A stretch of 32,261 bases of DNA from a bacterium (GCA_030693295.1 JAUYAT010000007.1:1-32261), one strand, 5' to 3'; shown: positions 1-7,643, counted from the first letter of the stretch. Notes: generated from the letters alone by a model not told the origin. A program made the numbers and translations.

Positions 1-1008
1 GATGCCATTTCAATAAATTACGCGGACTTATTGCCAATCAGCGATCAATTGTCAAATTTAAAAGGAAATAAAATAGATATAATTATTGAAACTCCAGGCG
101 GTTCTGGCGAAGTGGCGGAGGATATTGTAAGATTACTGCACGATAAATATGACGAGGTAGGAATTATAATTCCTGGCTGGGCAAAGAGTGCGGGTACAAT
201 TATTGCTATGTCTGGTCATGAAATTTTAATGGGTTCACTTTCTGCCTTAGGTCCAATAGACGCACAACTAAACTGGCAAGGGAAACATTTTTCCGCTCAC
301 GCCCTTATAGAAGGACTAAAAAAGATTAAAGAAGAAATAGAAAAAACAGGAGTTTTAAATAAAGCGTATGTTCCTATTTTGCAAGGCATATCTCCGGGTG
401 AAATTGAAAATGCTGAGAATGCATTAAAATTCGCAGAGGATTTAGTTAAGAAATGGCTTGTTAAATATAAATTCAAAAATTGGGATGTTCATTCAAGTAA
501 TCAAAAACCAGTAACTACCGAAGAAAAAGAAGAAAGAGCCAAAAAAATAGCTCAAGATTTATGTAATCATGGATACTGGAAAACACATGGAAGGTCAATT
601 AAATTAAAAGACCTTGAAAGAATGAGAGTGAAGATAACAGATTATACCAAGAATCAAAATTTGAATGAGGCGATAACAAGATATTATACTCTTTTGCAAA
701 TGACTTTTGCGACTACAATTTATAAAGTGTTTGAGACTCAAGATTCTCAAATTTATCGTTCTATAGCTCAAAATATTCTACAACAAAATCCGAAAAATTT
801 AGCGAATGTTATTATAGATTTTGAGTGTAATAATTGCAAAAAACATTCAAAAATTCAAGCCAGCCTAGATAAAAAGCAACCGCTACAAAATGGTTGTGTT
901 GATTTTCCGAAGGATAATAAACACAAATGTCAAAATTGTCAAACAGAAAATGATTTATCTGAATTGAGACGAGAAATTGAAGCTCAAACTAAAAAAATAA
1001 TAGTATAA
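1..1008 (+). CDS. SDH-family (ClpP/SppA-fold) serine protease, 5' partial
   Basis: The frame is open at the left edge, so the N-terminus is missing. The visible part has the crotonase/ClpP-like core of the SDH_sah family: TPGGSGEVAEDIVRLL followed by GWAKSAGTIIAMSGHEI. The Ser of KSAGT (codon 187-189) is the expected nucleophile, and LGPIDAQL follows as in family members. The last third is unlike a plain protease. It contains two CxxC pairs (CNNC and CQNC) with a spacing that suggests a zinc ribbon, then a charged helix. A TTG at 31 is only an internal codon. Members of this family are often membrane-linked proteases of unclear substrate. The gene is followed after 5 bases by a 63-codon ORF, so the two are probably cotranscribed. 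Family assignment is fairly sure; the zinc ribbon is inferred from the cysteines. Confidence 0.8.
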   Translation, partial: DAISINYADLLPISDQLSNLKGNKIDIIIETPGGSGEVAEDIVRLLHDKYDEVGIIIPGWAKSAGTIIAMSGHEILMGSLSALGPIDAQLNWQGKHFSAHALIEGLKKIKEEIEKTGVLNKAYVPILQGISPGEIENAENALKFAEDLVKKWLVKYKFKNWDVHSSNQKPVTTEEKEERAKKIAQDLCNHGYWKTHGRSIKLKDLERMRVKITDYTKNQNLNEAITRYYTLLQMTFATTIYKVFETQDSQIYRSIAQNILQQNPKNLANVIIDFECNNCKKHSKIQASLDKKQPLQNGCVDFPKDNKHKCQNCQTENDLSELRREIEAQTKKIIV

Positions 1009-1013
1009 AATAT

Positions 1014-1205
1014 ATGGGCAAAACTAATAACTTCGAAATAATTTACAAGGAGCTTGAGAGGATAAATTTATCTCAAAAAGATGCTCAACCTTTGGGGATG
1101 GATCAACAGGAAGCAAGTGTTGACGAAATAGACGAAATTGCAGAGTTAAGACGCATAGTGTTGGAAATTAACGAACCTGAACCGCATACATATACTTCAT
1201 CATAG
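1014..1205 (+). CDS. Small hypothetical protein (63 aa)
   Basis: A short ORF starting at ATG within AATATATGGGC, five bases after the protease stop. It is acidic (pI clearly low; repeated DEIDEIAEL), with no cysteines, membrane segment or recognisable domain. Its N-terminal half could form an amphipathic helix. The tight spacing suggests translation coupled to the protease gene and perhaps a partner or regulatory role, but that is inference. It is followed by a terminator-like hairpin at 1254-1273, which would close this transcription unit. It may be a real small gene or the end of a decayed one. Confidence 0.5.
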   Translation: MGKTNNFEIIYKELERINLSQKDAQPLGMDQQEASVDEIDEIAELRRIVLEINEPEPHTYTSS

Positions 1206-1253
1206 CTTTTGCAAGAATAAATAGTTAAAAAGAAAAAATAAATTTTCAAAAGT

Positions 1254-1273
1254 CGCCGTTCACGGCGGTTTTT
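1254..1273 (+). terminator. Rho-independent terminator after the protease/63-aa pair
   Basis: CGCCG-TTCA-CGGCG forms a 5-bp GC stem directly followed by GTTTTTG. It is correctly placed about 50 bases after the 63-aa ORF. Confidence 0.7.
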
Positions 1274-1298
1274 GTTATAATAAAATTATTAACAAACA

Positions 1299-1463
1299 AA
1301 ATTAAATCCCAAAAAAGACAATCCAAACGCGGACACGAGGAAGTTGGAAAGGGAGATTGACCCCATTAAATAATGGATTATATCTAACGGGGCAGGTGAG
1401 ATGGTTTACGGGTTGTATGGGTTGGGGGAAGAGGAGATTGGGATTGTGGAGAGGAAAAGTTAA
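1299..1463 (+). pseudogene. C-terminal remnant of a type IIG / Eco57I-like restriction-methylase
   Basis: Translated from 1299, the DNA reads KLNPKKDNPNADTRKLEREID. After a 36-bp interruption it continues in the same frame as EMVYGLYGLGEEEIGIVE to a TAA at 1461-1463. This is the characteristic C-terminal tail of large Eco57I/BREX-PglX-like DNA methyltransferases and type IIG enzymes (NPxADTxxLExEID-xxVYxLYGLxxEEIxIVE). Only about 40 residues remain; there is a stop at 1290-1292 upstream and no start codon. Inside it, 1361-1396 is a palindromic insert that brings a TAA. Deleting those 36 bases restores EIDEMVYGLYGL exactly. So a restriction-modification gene once ended here and has been deleted down to its tail. 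The 317-base gap 1206-1522 otherwise holds a terminator and a promoter. Confidence 0.75.
1361..1396. repeat. 36-bp palindromic insertion element in the R-M remnant
   Basis: The insert begins CCCCATTAAATAATGG and ends TCTAACGGGGCAGG. Read on the minus strand as RNA, CCCCGUUAGAUA pairs with UAUUUAAUGGGG over 12 bp using two G-U wobbles, with an 8-base loop; on the plus strand those two positions are A-C mismatches. Removal of the 36 bases joins GAT-GAG and repairs the conserved methylase tail, which fixes both element edges. Confidence 0.75.
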
Positions 1464-1464
1464 A

Positions 1465-1494
1465 TTAGAAAAAATAATTAAATTATGATATACT
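1465..1494 (+). promoter_or_regulatory. Promoter for the DUF6978/DUF1828 pair
   Basis: An extended -10 (TGA then TATACT, 1489-1494) lies 29 bases before the ATG at 1523. TTAGAA (1465-1470) is a weak -35 at 18-bp spacing. It sits in the tail of the dead restriction gene. Confidence 0.5.
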
Positions 1495-1522
1495 GAAAAT
1501 AGTAAAATAACTGTTTATTTAT

Positions 1523-2029
1523 ATGGATACAAGCAACATGCAAATTAGTATAACCGATGATTTTATTGATGAGCTTATTTCTTGCGAAAAAAAAATAATT
1601 ATGCCCCCATCTCCAAAAGATAAAGCAAACGGACTTCATAAACAGACTAATATGGAGTTAGAATCTGTTGATAAAAAACATAAGTTTTCAGTATTTATTC
1701 GCGAGAATACGAAGTTAATGGAATTTTTTTCAATCGGTCTTGTGTATCATAGAGATAAAGAAACCGATATTATAATAATTCGCTATAATGGCAATCACGG
1801 AGCTCATAAAAATTATTTAAACAATGAATTGATTGAAGAAGGATTTCATATTCATAAATACAGCGCTGAAGCCGTAGAATTTGGCATTAAAGCGGAAAAT
1901 CACGCCCAAACCACTGATAAATACGCTACTTTACAAGAAGCATTGCTTGCTTTTTTTACTGATATGAATATTAATAATTTTAAAAAATACTATCAAGAAT
2001 TATCTCAGACCGCATTGCCATTTAAGTAA
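1523..2029 (+). CDS. DUF6978-like protein (168 aa)
   Basis: A soluble protein with no signal peptide or membrane helix. The order of motifs resembles DUF6978: an N-terminal helix with ELISCEKK, the strand ELESVDKKHKFSVFI, RDKETDIIIIRYNGNHGAH, and a histidine-rich GFHIHKYSAEAVEFG followed by a helical C-terminus. Function is unknown. DUF6978-type and DUF1828-type genes can occur side by side, as here: the next gene begins 10 bases after this stop. The location, directly after a decayed R-M gene and behind its own promoter, suggests an accessory two-gene module (toxin-antitoxin or defence-like), but no catalytic motif is visible. The family call is from memory of its pattern and needs a profile search. 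Confidence 0.6.
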   Translation: MDTSNMQISITDDFIDELISCEKKIIMPPSPKDKANGLHKQTNMELESVDKKHKFSVFIRENTKLMEFFSIGLVYHRDKETDIIIIRYNGNHGAHKNYLNNELIEEGFHIHKYSAEAVEFGIKAENHAQTTDKYATLQEALLAFFTDMNINNFKKYYQELSQTALPFK

Positions 2030-2038
2030 AATAAAATT

Positions 2039-2806
2039 ATGGATATAAAAATATTACAAAAAAATATTTCGGATGGTTTTCATAAAAATATTTTTTTGAA
2101 AGAAAAAAGGCCTAACTTGTACCAGGTATTTTTACCTTTTTATTATCCTGACGGCGACATGATAGAAATTTTTTTAGAAGTTAACGGCAATAATATTGTT
2201 ATTCAAGATATGGGAATGACATTAATGAGGTTAAGTTATAATTTTGACTTGAATTCAAAAAATAAAAAAAAGGTTTTTAATGAAATACTAAACAATTATC
2301 AAATGGAAGAATTTGAAGGAAATTTAAAAATAGTCGCTTCATGCGATAAAATTTTTTCTTATCTAATGCAGTTTATTCAAGTAGTTATAAAAATCTCAGA
2401 TTTAGAATTTCTAAAAAGAGAGATTGTAAAAAATTTATTTTATGAATATTTTGAAAAGTTTATTACTGTAGATTTGGGAAAATTCAATCCTATAAAAGAA
2501 TTTTATCCTGACTTTGACACGAAAAAACAATACCCCACTCCTTACGCGATACCAATGAAAAACAAAGAATATTTTTGTATTTATCCAATTGCTTCAGACG
2601 ATAAGTGCAATGAATCTATTATAACAATACAGCACTATGAGTTGCATGATTTTAGGCCTGAAACGCTTGCTGTATTTGAAAATCAAGAATCAATAGGAAG
2701 AAAGCCATTAGCTAGATTAAGTAATGTTGTTGGAAAACAATTTTCCGCGCTGCAGGGCAATGAGCACAAAATAGAAGAGTATTTTAACAGAACTTGCCTT
2801 GCTTAA
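2039..2806 (+). CDS. DUF1828-domain protein (255 aa)
   Basis: Residues about 25-70 carry the DUF1828 pattern: YQVFLPFYYPDGDMIEIFLE, then NIVIQDMGMTLMRLSYNFD. The C-terminal half (IITIQHYELHDFRPETLAVF, then RKPLARLSNV) resembles the DUF1829-like region often fused behind it. There is no signal peptide or transmembrane segment. It lies 10 bases after the DUF6978-like gene and is probably in one operon with it. The unit ends at a strong bidirectional terminator (2929-2960). The biochemical role of DUF1828 proteins is not established to my knowledge. The Asp in the conserved QDMG motif is the most likely functional residue, by inference. Codon use is AT-rich like the preceding gene and unlike the GC-richer ribosomal block. 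Confidence 0.65.
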   Translation: MDIKILQKNISDGFHKNIFLKEKRPNLYQVFLPFYYPDGDMIEIFLEVNGNNIVIQDMGMTLMRLSYNFDLNSKNKKKVFNEILNNYQMEEFEGNLKIVASCDKIFSYLMQFIQVVIKISDLEFLKREIVKNLFYEYFEKFITVDLGKFNPIKEFYPDFDTKKQYPTPYAIPMKNKEYFCIYPIASDDKCNESIITIQHYELHDFRPETLAVFENQESIGRKPLARLSNVVGKQFSALQGNEHKIEEYFNRTCLA

Positions 2807-2928
2807 AAAATTTATTTTTAACATTCGCCAAAGGCGGCAAAACAACAAAGAAAAAATACAAGGTCTATTTCTAAGAGCAAGCATAAATAAATCCATAATA
2901 ATAGAAATAAAAAAGGTAAAATATAATT

Positions 2929-2960
2929 AAAATACAGCGGACAATACCGCTGTATTTTTA
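2929..2960. terminator. Bidirectional terminator between DUF1828 gene and rpmB
   Basis: AAAATACAGCGG and CCGCTGTATTTT are perfect 12-bp inverted arms around ACAATA. T-runs follow on both strands, and it separates two convergent genes. Confidence 0.85.
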
Positions 2961-2974
2961 AAACCGATAATCAC

Positions 2975-3148
2975 TTATTTCGTCTTCAACATCGTCTTTA
3001 AGCACTTGGAGCAGACCTTCATTTTCTTGCCGCCAATAATTCTGGATTGCAGATTAATATGCTGGCGCTTGATTGTTTTTATATTGGAGTGCGAACGGCT
3101 CGCGTCTTTTGTTGAGCCGCGTCCGCATAAATCGCATTTTTTTGCCAT
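2975..3148 (-). CDS. rpmB: 50S ribosomal protein L28
   Basis: The 57-residue protein starts MAKKCDLCGRGST and contains HSNIKTIKRQHINLQ and KKMKVCSKCLKTMLK, the usual bL28 signature including the CxxC pairs of the zinc-binding type. I chose the ATG at 3146-3148. An upstream in-frame ATG near 3172 would start inside a 7-nt tandem repeat and add non-L28 residues. It is the only clear minus-strand gene in the window, divergent from the site-2 protease and convergent with the DUF1828 gene. L28 binds the large subunit near the E site. Confidence 0.93.
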   Translation of the reverse strand: MAKKCDLCGRGSTKDASRSHSNIKTIKRQHINLQSRIIGGKKMKVCSKCLKTMLKTK

Positions 3149-3160
3149 ATCTTTGCATGG

Positions 3161-3188
3161 AACATGAAACATGAAACATGAAACATGA
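3161..3188. repeat. Heptamer array AACATGA x4
   Basis: Four exact copies of AACATGA sit in the 5' leader of rpmB, ending 12 bases before its start codon. This is one of about ten 7-nt-period loci in the window. Confidence 0.9.
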
Positions 3189-3229
3189 AATAAACCGTTA
3201 ATTAATAAACAATTTTATATTATCATTCT

Positions 3230-3258
3230 TTGATTAAACGCGCAAGGTGTGGTATATT
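3230..3258 (+). promoter_or_regulatory. Promoter giving a leaderless site-2 protease mRNA
   Basis: TTGATT (3230-3235), a 17-bp spacer and TATATT (3253-3258) preceded by TGG. The expected start of transcription, 7 bases on, coincides with the A of the ATG at 3265. Confidence 0.65.
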
Positions 3259-3264
3259 TTAGGT

Positions 3265-3954
3265 ATGTTGATTACATTATTCACAATAGTGGCTTTAATA
3301 TTTTCAGCCATCATTCATGAATACGCCCATGGCTGGGCCGCTTATAAATTAGGGGATTATACCGCCAAAGACGCGGGCAGATTAACTTTGAATCCGATTG
3401 CCCATCTTGATTTTTTCGGTTCCATTTTACTGCCCTTGTTGCTGGTTTTGTCAAAATCCGGCTTTATTATCGGCTGGGCAAAGCCGGTGCCTTATAATCC
3501 TTATAATTTGCGCGACCAAAAATACGGCGATTTAAAGGTGGCCATTGGCGGCCCGGGCGCGAATTTTATTTTAGCCGTTTTATTCGGCATCGTTGCGCGG
3601 CTCGCGGTTTTGCCCGATTCGCTAAAACAAGATTTAATAATTAATTTTTTCCAAGGCAATAATGATTTTTTATTAAGCCAGACGCAGGGCTCAATCATGG
3701 TTAGCATTTTCGTGATGTCTTTTATTGTTGTTTTCATTAATTTGCTGTTAATGATTTTTAATTTAATTCCAATTCCGCCGCTTGACGGCTCAAAAGTTTT
3801 AATGACCTTTTTGCCGGCCGGCTGGCAAATTAAATTCCGCAGGATAGAGCCGTTTGGAATTTTTATTATTTTATTTTTGCTGATGTTCGGCTTTTTCAAC
3901 TTAATTTGGCCGGTTATATTGTTTTTGTTCAGTTTGCTGGTTGGCGCTTCTTGA
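3265..3954 (+). CDS. Site-2 (M50) intramembrane zinc metalloprotease
   Basis: A 229-residue polytopic membrane protein. HEYAH at residues 18-22 in the first transmembrane helix is the M50 zinc motif. GWAKPVPYNP and IGGPGANFILAV follow in order, and the third ligand lies in NLIPIPPLDGSK (Asp about residue 174). It belongs to the compact group without a PDZ domain that is common in CPR and Firmicutes. It would cleave transmembrane substrates, perhaps anti-sigma factors or signal-peptide remnants; the substrate is unknown. A GTG at 3247 is also in frame, but it overlaps the -10 box, so ATG 3265 is preferred and would be leaderless. The TGA stop at 3952-3954 overlaps the -35 box of the next promoter. 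Confidence 0.9.
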   Translation: MLITLFTIVALIFSAIIHEYAHGWAAYKLGDYTAKDAGRLTLNPIAHLDFFGSILLPLLLVLSKSGFIIGWAKPVPYNPYNLRDQKYGDLKVAIGGPGANFILAVLFGIVARLAVLPDSLKQDLIINFFQGNNDFLLSQTQGSIMVSIFVMSFIVVFINLLLMIFNLIPIPPLDGSKVLMTFLPAGWQIKFRRIEPFGIFIILFLLMFGFFNLIWPVILFLFSLLVGAS

Positions 3955-3979
3955 CTTATTTTTAACAATTTGCTAAATT
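3951..3979 (+). promoter_or_regulatory. Promoter for the str operon (rpsL-rpsG-fusA)
   Basis: TTGACT (3951-3956), a 17-bp spacer, and an extended -10 TGC-TAAATT (3971-3979). The leader to ATG 4046 is about 60 nt. Confidence 0.55.
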
Positions 3980-4005
3980 AAAATAGTAATTTAAGTTATA
4001 TACAT

Positions 4006-4028
4006 CCCGACTATTCGGGGTTTGTTTT
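4006..4028 (+). promoter_or_regulatory. Leader hairpin with U-tract upstream of rpsL (possible attenuator)
   Basis: CCCGA-CTAT-TCGGG followed by GTTTGTTTTAA. It lies between the candidate promoter and rpsL, so it is either the terminator of the protease gene or a leader attenuator for the str operon. Confidence 0.5.
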
Positions 4029-4045
4029 AATTATTATATATTTAT

Positions 4046-4471
4046 ATGCCGACTATTAATCAATTGGTTCGCAAAGGGCGGACGACAACTAAAAAGAAAA
4101 GCAAATCGCCGGCTCTGCAGACAACTCTGGATACTTTGCATAGAAAAAGAAAAAAGCTGCCAAAAGGAGCTTCGTTTAAACGCGGGGTATGCTTGAAAGT
4201 GACAACCACCACGCCTAAAAAGCCGAATTCGGCATTGCGCAAAATCGCCCGCGTCAGATTGTCCAACGGCATGGAGGTTACCGCCTATATTCCGGGAGTC
4301 GGCCATAATTTGCAGGAACATTCCATAGTTTTAGTTAAGGGCGGAAAAACGCCTGATTTGCCCGGAGTCCGCTATAAAGTAATACGCGGCGTTTATGACG
4401 CTCAGGGAGTGGAAGGCAGAAAGCAGTCAAGGAGCTGCTATGGAGCAAAAAGGGAGAAAGCAAAAAAATAA
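4046..4471 (+). CDS. rpsL: 30S ribosomal protein S12
   Basis: It starts [12 protein letters not shown] and contains [27 protein letters not shown] and [15 protein letters not shown], all diagnostic of uS12 at the decoding centre. The 141-residue length exceeds the usual 124. About 15 extra residues lie between SPALQ and KRGVC, an insertion also seen in Firmicutes-type S12, plus a short lysine-rich tail. The normally invariant VKDLPG loop reads TPDLPG: Pro103 stands where E. coli K87/K88, a streptomycin-resistance site, is found. The Asp that is methylthiolated in many bacteria is kept. It is first in the rpsL-rpsG-fusA operon with 18 bases to rpsG and no SD. Confidence 0.97.
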   Translation: MPTINQLVRKGRTTTKKKSKSPALQTTLDTLHRKRKKLPKGASFKRGVCLKVTTTTPKKPNSALRKIARVRLSNGMEVTAYIPGVGHNLQEHSIVLVKGGKTPDLPGVRYKVIRGVYDAQGVEGRKQSRSCYGAKREKAKK

Positions 4472-4489
4472 TTTTTTAACTTATTATTT

Positions 4490-4957
4490 ATGAGAGGAAA
4501 ACCAGCGATAAAACGAAAAATACAAGGCGATCCTATGTACAACGATACCGATATCGCCAAGTTTATCAATTATATTATGCGAGATGGCAAGAAATCCACC
4601 GCGGAAAAAGTTGTTTATCGCTGTTTTGACGTTCTTAAAGAAGAAACCAAGCAGGACCCGCGGCATATTTTTAACAAGGCCTTAAAGCAGGTAAGCCCTT
4701 TGCTTGAAGTAAGAGGCAGGCGCGTTGGCGGCGCCAATTATCAGATACCTTATCAAGTCCGCGGCGACCGCCGTTTTGTTCTGGGCTGCCGTTGGCTGAT
4801 TGAGGCCGCGAGAGCGAAAAAAGGCAAGCCGTTCGCGGAAAAAATGGCAAGCGAAATTTTAGACGCGTCAAGAGGCGAGGGAGCGGCCGTGAAAAAGAGA
4901 ATGGATGTCCATAGAATGGCCGAAGCCAACAGAGCGTTCGCGCACTTTGCGAGATAA
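4490..4957 (+). CDS. rpsG: 30S ribosomal protein S7
   Basis: 155 residues, the usual uS7 length, starting MRGKPAIKRK. KFINYIMRDGKKSTAEKVVY, HIFNKALKQVSPLLEVRGRRVGG and the closing HRMAEANRAFAHFAR are conserved uS7 sequence. The protein nucleates assembly of the 30S head and contacts the 3' domain of 16S rRNA. In E. coli it is also the translational repressor of the str operon; no matching target can be judged here by eye. The 28-base gap to fusA is A/T-rich and lacks an SD. Confidence 0.97.
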   Translation: MRGKPAIKRKIQGDPMYNDTDIAKFINYIMRDGKKSTAEKVVYRCFDVLKEETKQDPRHIFNKALKQVSPLLEVRGRRVGGANYQIPYQVRGDRRFVLGCRWLIEAARAKKGKPFAEKMASEILDASRGEGAAVKKRMDVHRMAEANRAFAHFAR

Positions 4958-4985
4958 ACCGTAATTTTTAATTTATTTCATAATT

Positions 4986-7073
4986 ATGCCCAGAGAATAT
5001 TCACTTGAAAAAACACGAAATATCGGGATTATTGCCCACATAGACGCCGGTAAGACTACTGTTACCGAGCGCGTTTTGTTTTATACCGGCAAAAAACATA
5101 AAATCGGCGAAGTTCACGAAGGCGAAGCGGAAATGGATTGGATGGAGCAGGAACGCGAGCGAGGCATTACCATAACATCCGCCGCAACGACATGTTTTTG
5201 GAAAGATTGCCGGATTAATATAATTGATACCCCCGGCCATGTTGATTTCACCGCCGAGGTTGAACGTTCTTTGCGCGTGCTTGACGGCGGCGTGGTTATT
5301 TTTGACGGCGTTGCCGGCGTTGAGCCGCAATCGGAAACAGTCTGGCATCAGGCCGACAAATACAAAGTGCCGCGCATCGCTTTTATCAATAAAATGGACA
5401 GAACCGGAGCTGATTTTTACGCGGATTTGGATTCTATTTACAAACGTTTGACCAAGAACGCGCATCCGGTCCAGCTGCCTGTCGGGTTTGAGAGCGAATT
5501 CAAGGGCATTATAGATTTGCTTGAAAGAAAAGTCAGAATTTATCTTGATGATTTGGGCGTTAAATGGGAAGATACGGAAATACCCGAGGATATAAAAGAA
5601 AAAGTCGAGGAATATCGCGGCAAATTAGTTGAAGCCATTGTGGAAAATAATGAAGAATTAACAAATAAATATTTATCCGGAGAAGAGATCTCCGTTGAAG
5701 AATTAAAAAAAGAGCTGCGCAAAGCGGTATGCGGCAATAAAATCGTGCCGGTGCTGTGCGGCAGCGCTTTAAAGAATAAAGGCGCGCAGTTTTTGCTGGA
5801 CGCGGTGGTTGAATATCTGCCTTCGCCGCTGGATGTGCCGCCTTTAGTCGGCTTTAATCCCGAAGACAAAGAAAAGAAGATTGAAGTTAAAGCTGATGAC
5901 GGCGAGCCGTTTGCCGCCTTGGCTTTCAAGATCGCGACCGACCCTTACGTGGGGAAACTTTGCTTTATCAGGGTTTACAGCGGAGTATTAAAATCGGGCT
6001 CTTATGTTTTAAATACTTCAACCAACGACAAAGAAAGAATCGGCCGCATCGTAAGGATGCACGCGAATTATCGCGAAGAAGTCGGCGAGGTTTACGCCGG
6101 CGAAATTGCCGCGGTCATCGGGCTTAAAAGCACGACCACCGGCAACACCTTATGCGACGAGTCAAGGCCGGTGGTATTGGAGTCAATAACTTTTCCCGAG
6201 CCGGTGATTTCAGTGGCGATTGAGCCGAAAACCAAAGCCGACCAGGAAAAGATGGGCGTTGCTCTGTCCAAACTGGCTGAAGAAGATCCGACTTTCAGGG
6301 TAAGAAGCGACGAGGAAACGTTGCAGACGATTATTTCCGGCATGGGAGAATTACATTTGGAAATTATCGTTGACAGGATGAAAAGGGAATTTAAAGTTGA
6401 AGCCAACGTGGGTCAGCCGCAGGTAGCTTATCGCGAGACCATTAAAAAACAAGCTGAAGCGGAAGGAAAATATATCCGCCAGTCAGGCGGCCGCGGCCAA
6501 TACGGCCATTGTTGGCTGAGAGTTGAGCCCCAAGAGGAAGGAAAGGGCTATGAATTCGCCGATGAAATAAAAGGCGGCGTTATTCCGAAGGAATATGTTT
6601 CCGCGGTTAATAAGGGAGCGCGTGAAGCGATGGATAAGGGAGTTTTAGCCGGCTATCCGATGGTTGACGTTAAGGTTGCCGTTTTTGACGGCACATACCA
6701 TGAGGTTGATTCAAGCGAAGGGGCTTTCAAAATCGCCGGATCAATGGCTTTCCAAAGCGCGGTTAAAAAGGCGGACCCGGCCATACTTGAGCCGGTTATG
6801 AAGGTTGAAGTGGTTACCCCCGAAGAATTTATGGGCGATGTAATCGGCGATCTTAATTCAAAGCGGGCGCAGATTGAAGAAATGGCCGATCGGGCCAATA
6901 TTAAAGTTATTAAAGCGAGAGTGCCGCTGGCTGAAATGTTCGGCTACGCGACGCAGTTAAGGTCAATGACTCAAGGCAGAGCCAGTTATAGCATGGAATT
7001 TTTGCATTACAGCGAAGTGCCAAGGAGCGTGGCGGAGGGGATTATAGGAAAAAAAGAAGAAGGCAAGAAATAA
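4986..7073 (+). CDS. fusA: Translation elongation factor G
   Basis: 695 residues, full length. The GTPase domain shows AHIDAGKTT (residues 17-25), [11 protein letters not shown] (switch I), DTPGHVDF (81-88) and NKMD (135-138). Domain IV carries [14 protein letters not shown] and the domain V end matches EF-G ([12 protein letters not shown]). It drives ribosomal translocation and, with RRF, ribosome recycling. It ends with a lysine-rich tail. It is third in the str operon; a separate promoter follows it before the next gene. Nothing is truncated. Confidence 0.98.
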   Translation: MPREYSLEKTRNIGIIAHIDAGKTTVTERVLFYTGKKHKIGEVHEGEAEMDWMEQERERGITITSAATTCFWKDCRINIIDTPGHVDFTAEVERSLRVLDGGVVIFDGVAGVEPQSETVWHQADKYKVPRIAFINKMDRTGADFYADLDSIYKRLTKNAHPVQLPVGFESEFKGIIDLLERKVRIYLDDLGVKWEDTEIPEDIKEKVEEYRGKLVEAIVENNEELTNKYLSGEEISVEELKKELRKAVCGNKIVPVLCGSALKNKGAQFLLDAVVEYLPSPLDVPPLVGFNPEDKEKKIEVKADDGEPFAALAFKIATDPYVGKLCFIRVYSGVLKSGSYVLNTSTNDKERIGRIVRMHANYREEVGEVYAGEIAAVIGLKSTTTGNTLCDESRPVVLESITFPEPVISVAIEPKTKADQEKMGVALSKLAEEDPTFRVRSDEETLQTIISGMGELHLEIIVDRMKREFKVEANVGQPQVAYRETIKKQAEAEGKYIRQSGGRGQYGHCWLRVEPQEEGKGYEFADEIKGGVIPKEYVSAVNKGAREAMDKGVLAGYPMVDVKVAVFDGTYHEVDSSEGAFKIAGSMAFQSAVKKADPAILEPVMKVEVVTPEEFMGDVIGDLNSKRAQIEEMADRANIKVIKARVPLAEMFGYATQLRSMTQGRASYSMEFLHYSEVPRSVAEGIIGKKEEGKK

Positions 7074-7079
7074 GAATAT

Positions 7080-7108
7080 TTGACGGACATTAAAAATTAA
7101 TATAGAAT
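7080..7108 (+). promoter_or_regulatory. Candidate promoter for the 132-aa gene
   Basis: TTGACG (7080-7085), a 17-bp spacer, TAGAAT (7103-7108). An alternative -10 TATAAT is at 7114-7119 without a good -35. Confidence 0.45.
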
Positions 7109-7152
7109 GATAATATAATTTCATTTGTTATCAGGATTAATCCGTTAATAAT

Positions 7153-7551
7153 ATGCAGAGCCAATTCCAAAAAGCGATTGATTTAATAAAAAAAACCGGC
7201 GATAAGCTGATAATTTTTGACAGCGCCAAACAGGACAGCGCTTATGTGATAATGGGCTTAAAAGATTATGAAAATCTGGTTTTGGGCAAAAGCGAAGTGC
7301 GCGGCTTGACAGAGAATGAATTACTTGATAAAATAAATCGCGATATCGCTATTTGGAAAAGCGAGCGGGAATTCAAGGAAAATTTAGTCCAATACAAGCA
7401 AGCGAATAAATTTGATTTTTTTGAGGATAAGCTTGGCGAAGAGAAACCGGACAGCAAAGGCAATTTATGGTCCATCCCCAAGGATATAAAAGAAGCCGCT
7501 CTAGAAGTTATTGAAGAAGATCGCCAGTATCTGGAAGATGTGGAATTTTAA
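7153..7551 (+). CDS. Conserved hypothetical, Phd/YefM-like N-terminus (132 aa)
   Basis: The first 45 residues (AIDLIKKTGDKLIIFDSAKQ, then AYVIMGLKDYENLVLG) resemble the N-terminal DNA-binding fold of Phd/YefM-type antitoxins: helix, strand, then the 'MxxxDYExL' turn. The rest is charged and helical, with LTENELLDKINRDIAIWKSE and a C-terminal EEDRQYLEDVEF. No toxin gene lies next to it; it sits alone between fusA and tuf with its own candidate promoter. It could be a solitary regulator of the tuf region or a CPR-specific conserved protein. The fold call is tentative. Confidence 0.55.
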   Translation: MQSQFQKAIDLIKKTGDKLIIFDSAKQDSAYVIMGLKDYENLVLGKSEVRGLTENELLDKINRDIAIWKSEREFKENLVQYKQANKFDFFEDKLGEEKPDSKGNLWSIPKDIKEAALEVIEEDRQYLEDVEF

Positions 7552-7593
7552 AATAAAATTAAATATTTATAATAATTAATAATAATTAAAGAC

Positions 7594-7613
7594 GGCTGGA
7601 TGCCCCGCCTTTT
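7594..7613 (+). terminator. Terminator-like hairpin upstream of tuf
   Basis: GGCTGG and CCCGCC pair with one mismatch around a 4-base loop, followed by TTTTATT. It lies 43 bases after the 132-aa gene. Confidence 0.45.
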
Positions 7614-7643
7614 ATTAAATAATAATTTTTAAAGGGCAAATAA

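Noticed and set aside
3952-3954. TGA read as an amino acid (code 25 or 4)
   Set aside because: TGA ends the site-2 protease, pyrF and the PRTase at the expected places, and no gene needs TGA as sense.
3501-3968. 155-codon minus-strand ORF opposite the site-2 protease
   Set aside because: It is the antisense shadow of a clear M50 gene, low-complexity and without any recognisable motif.
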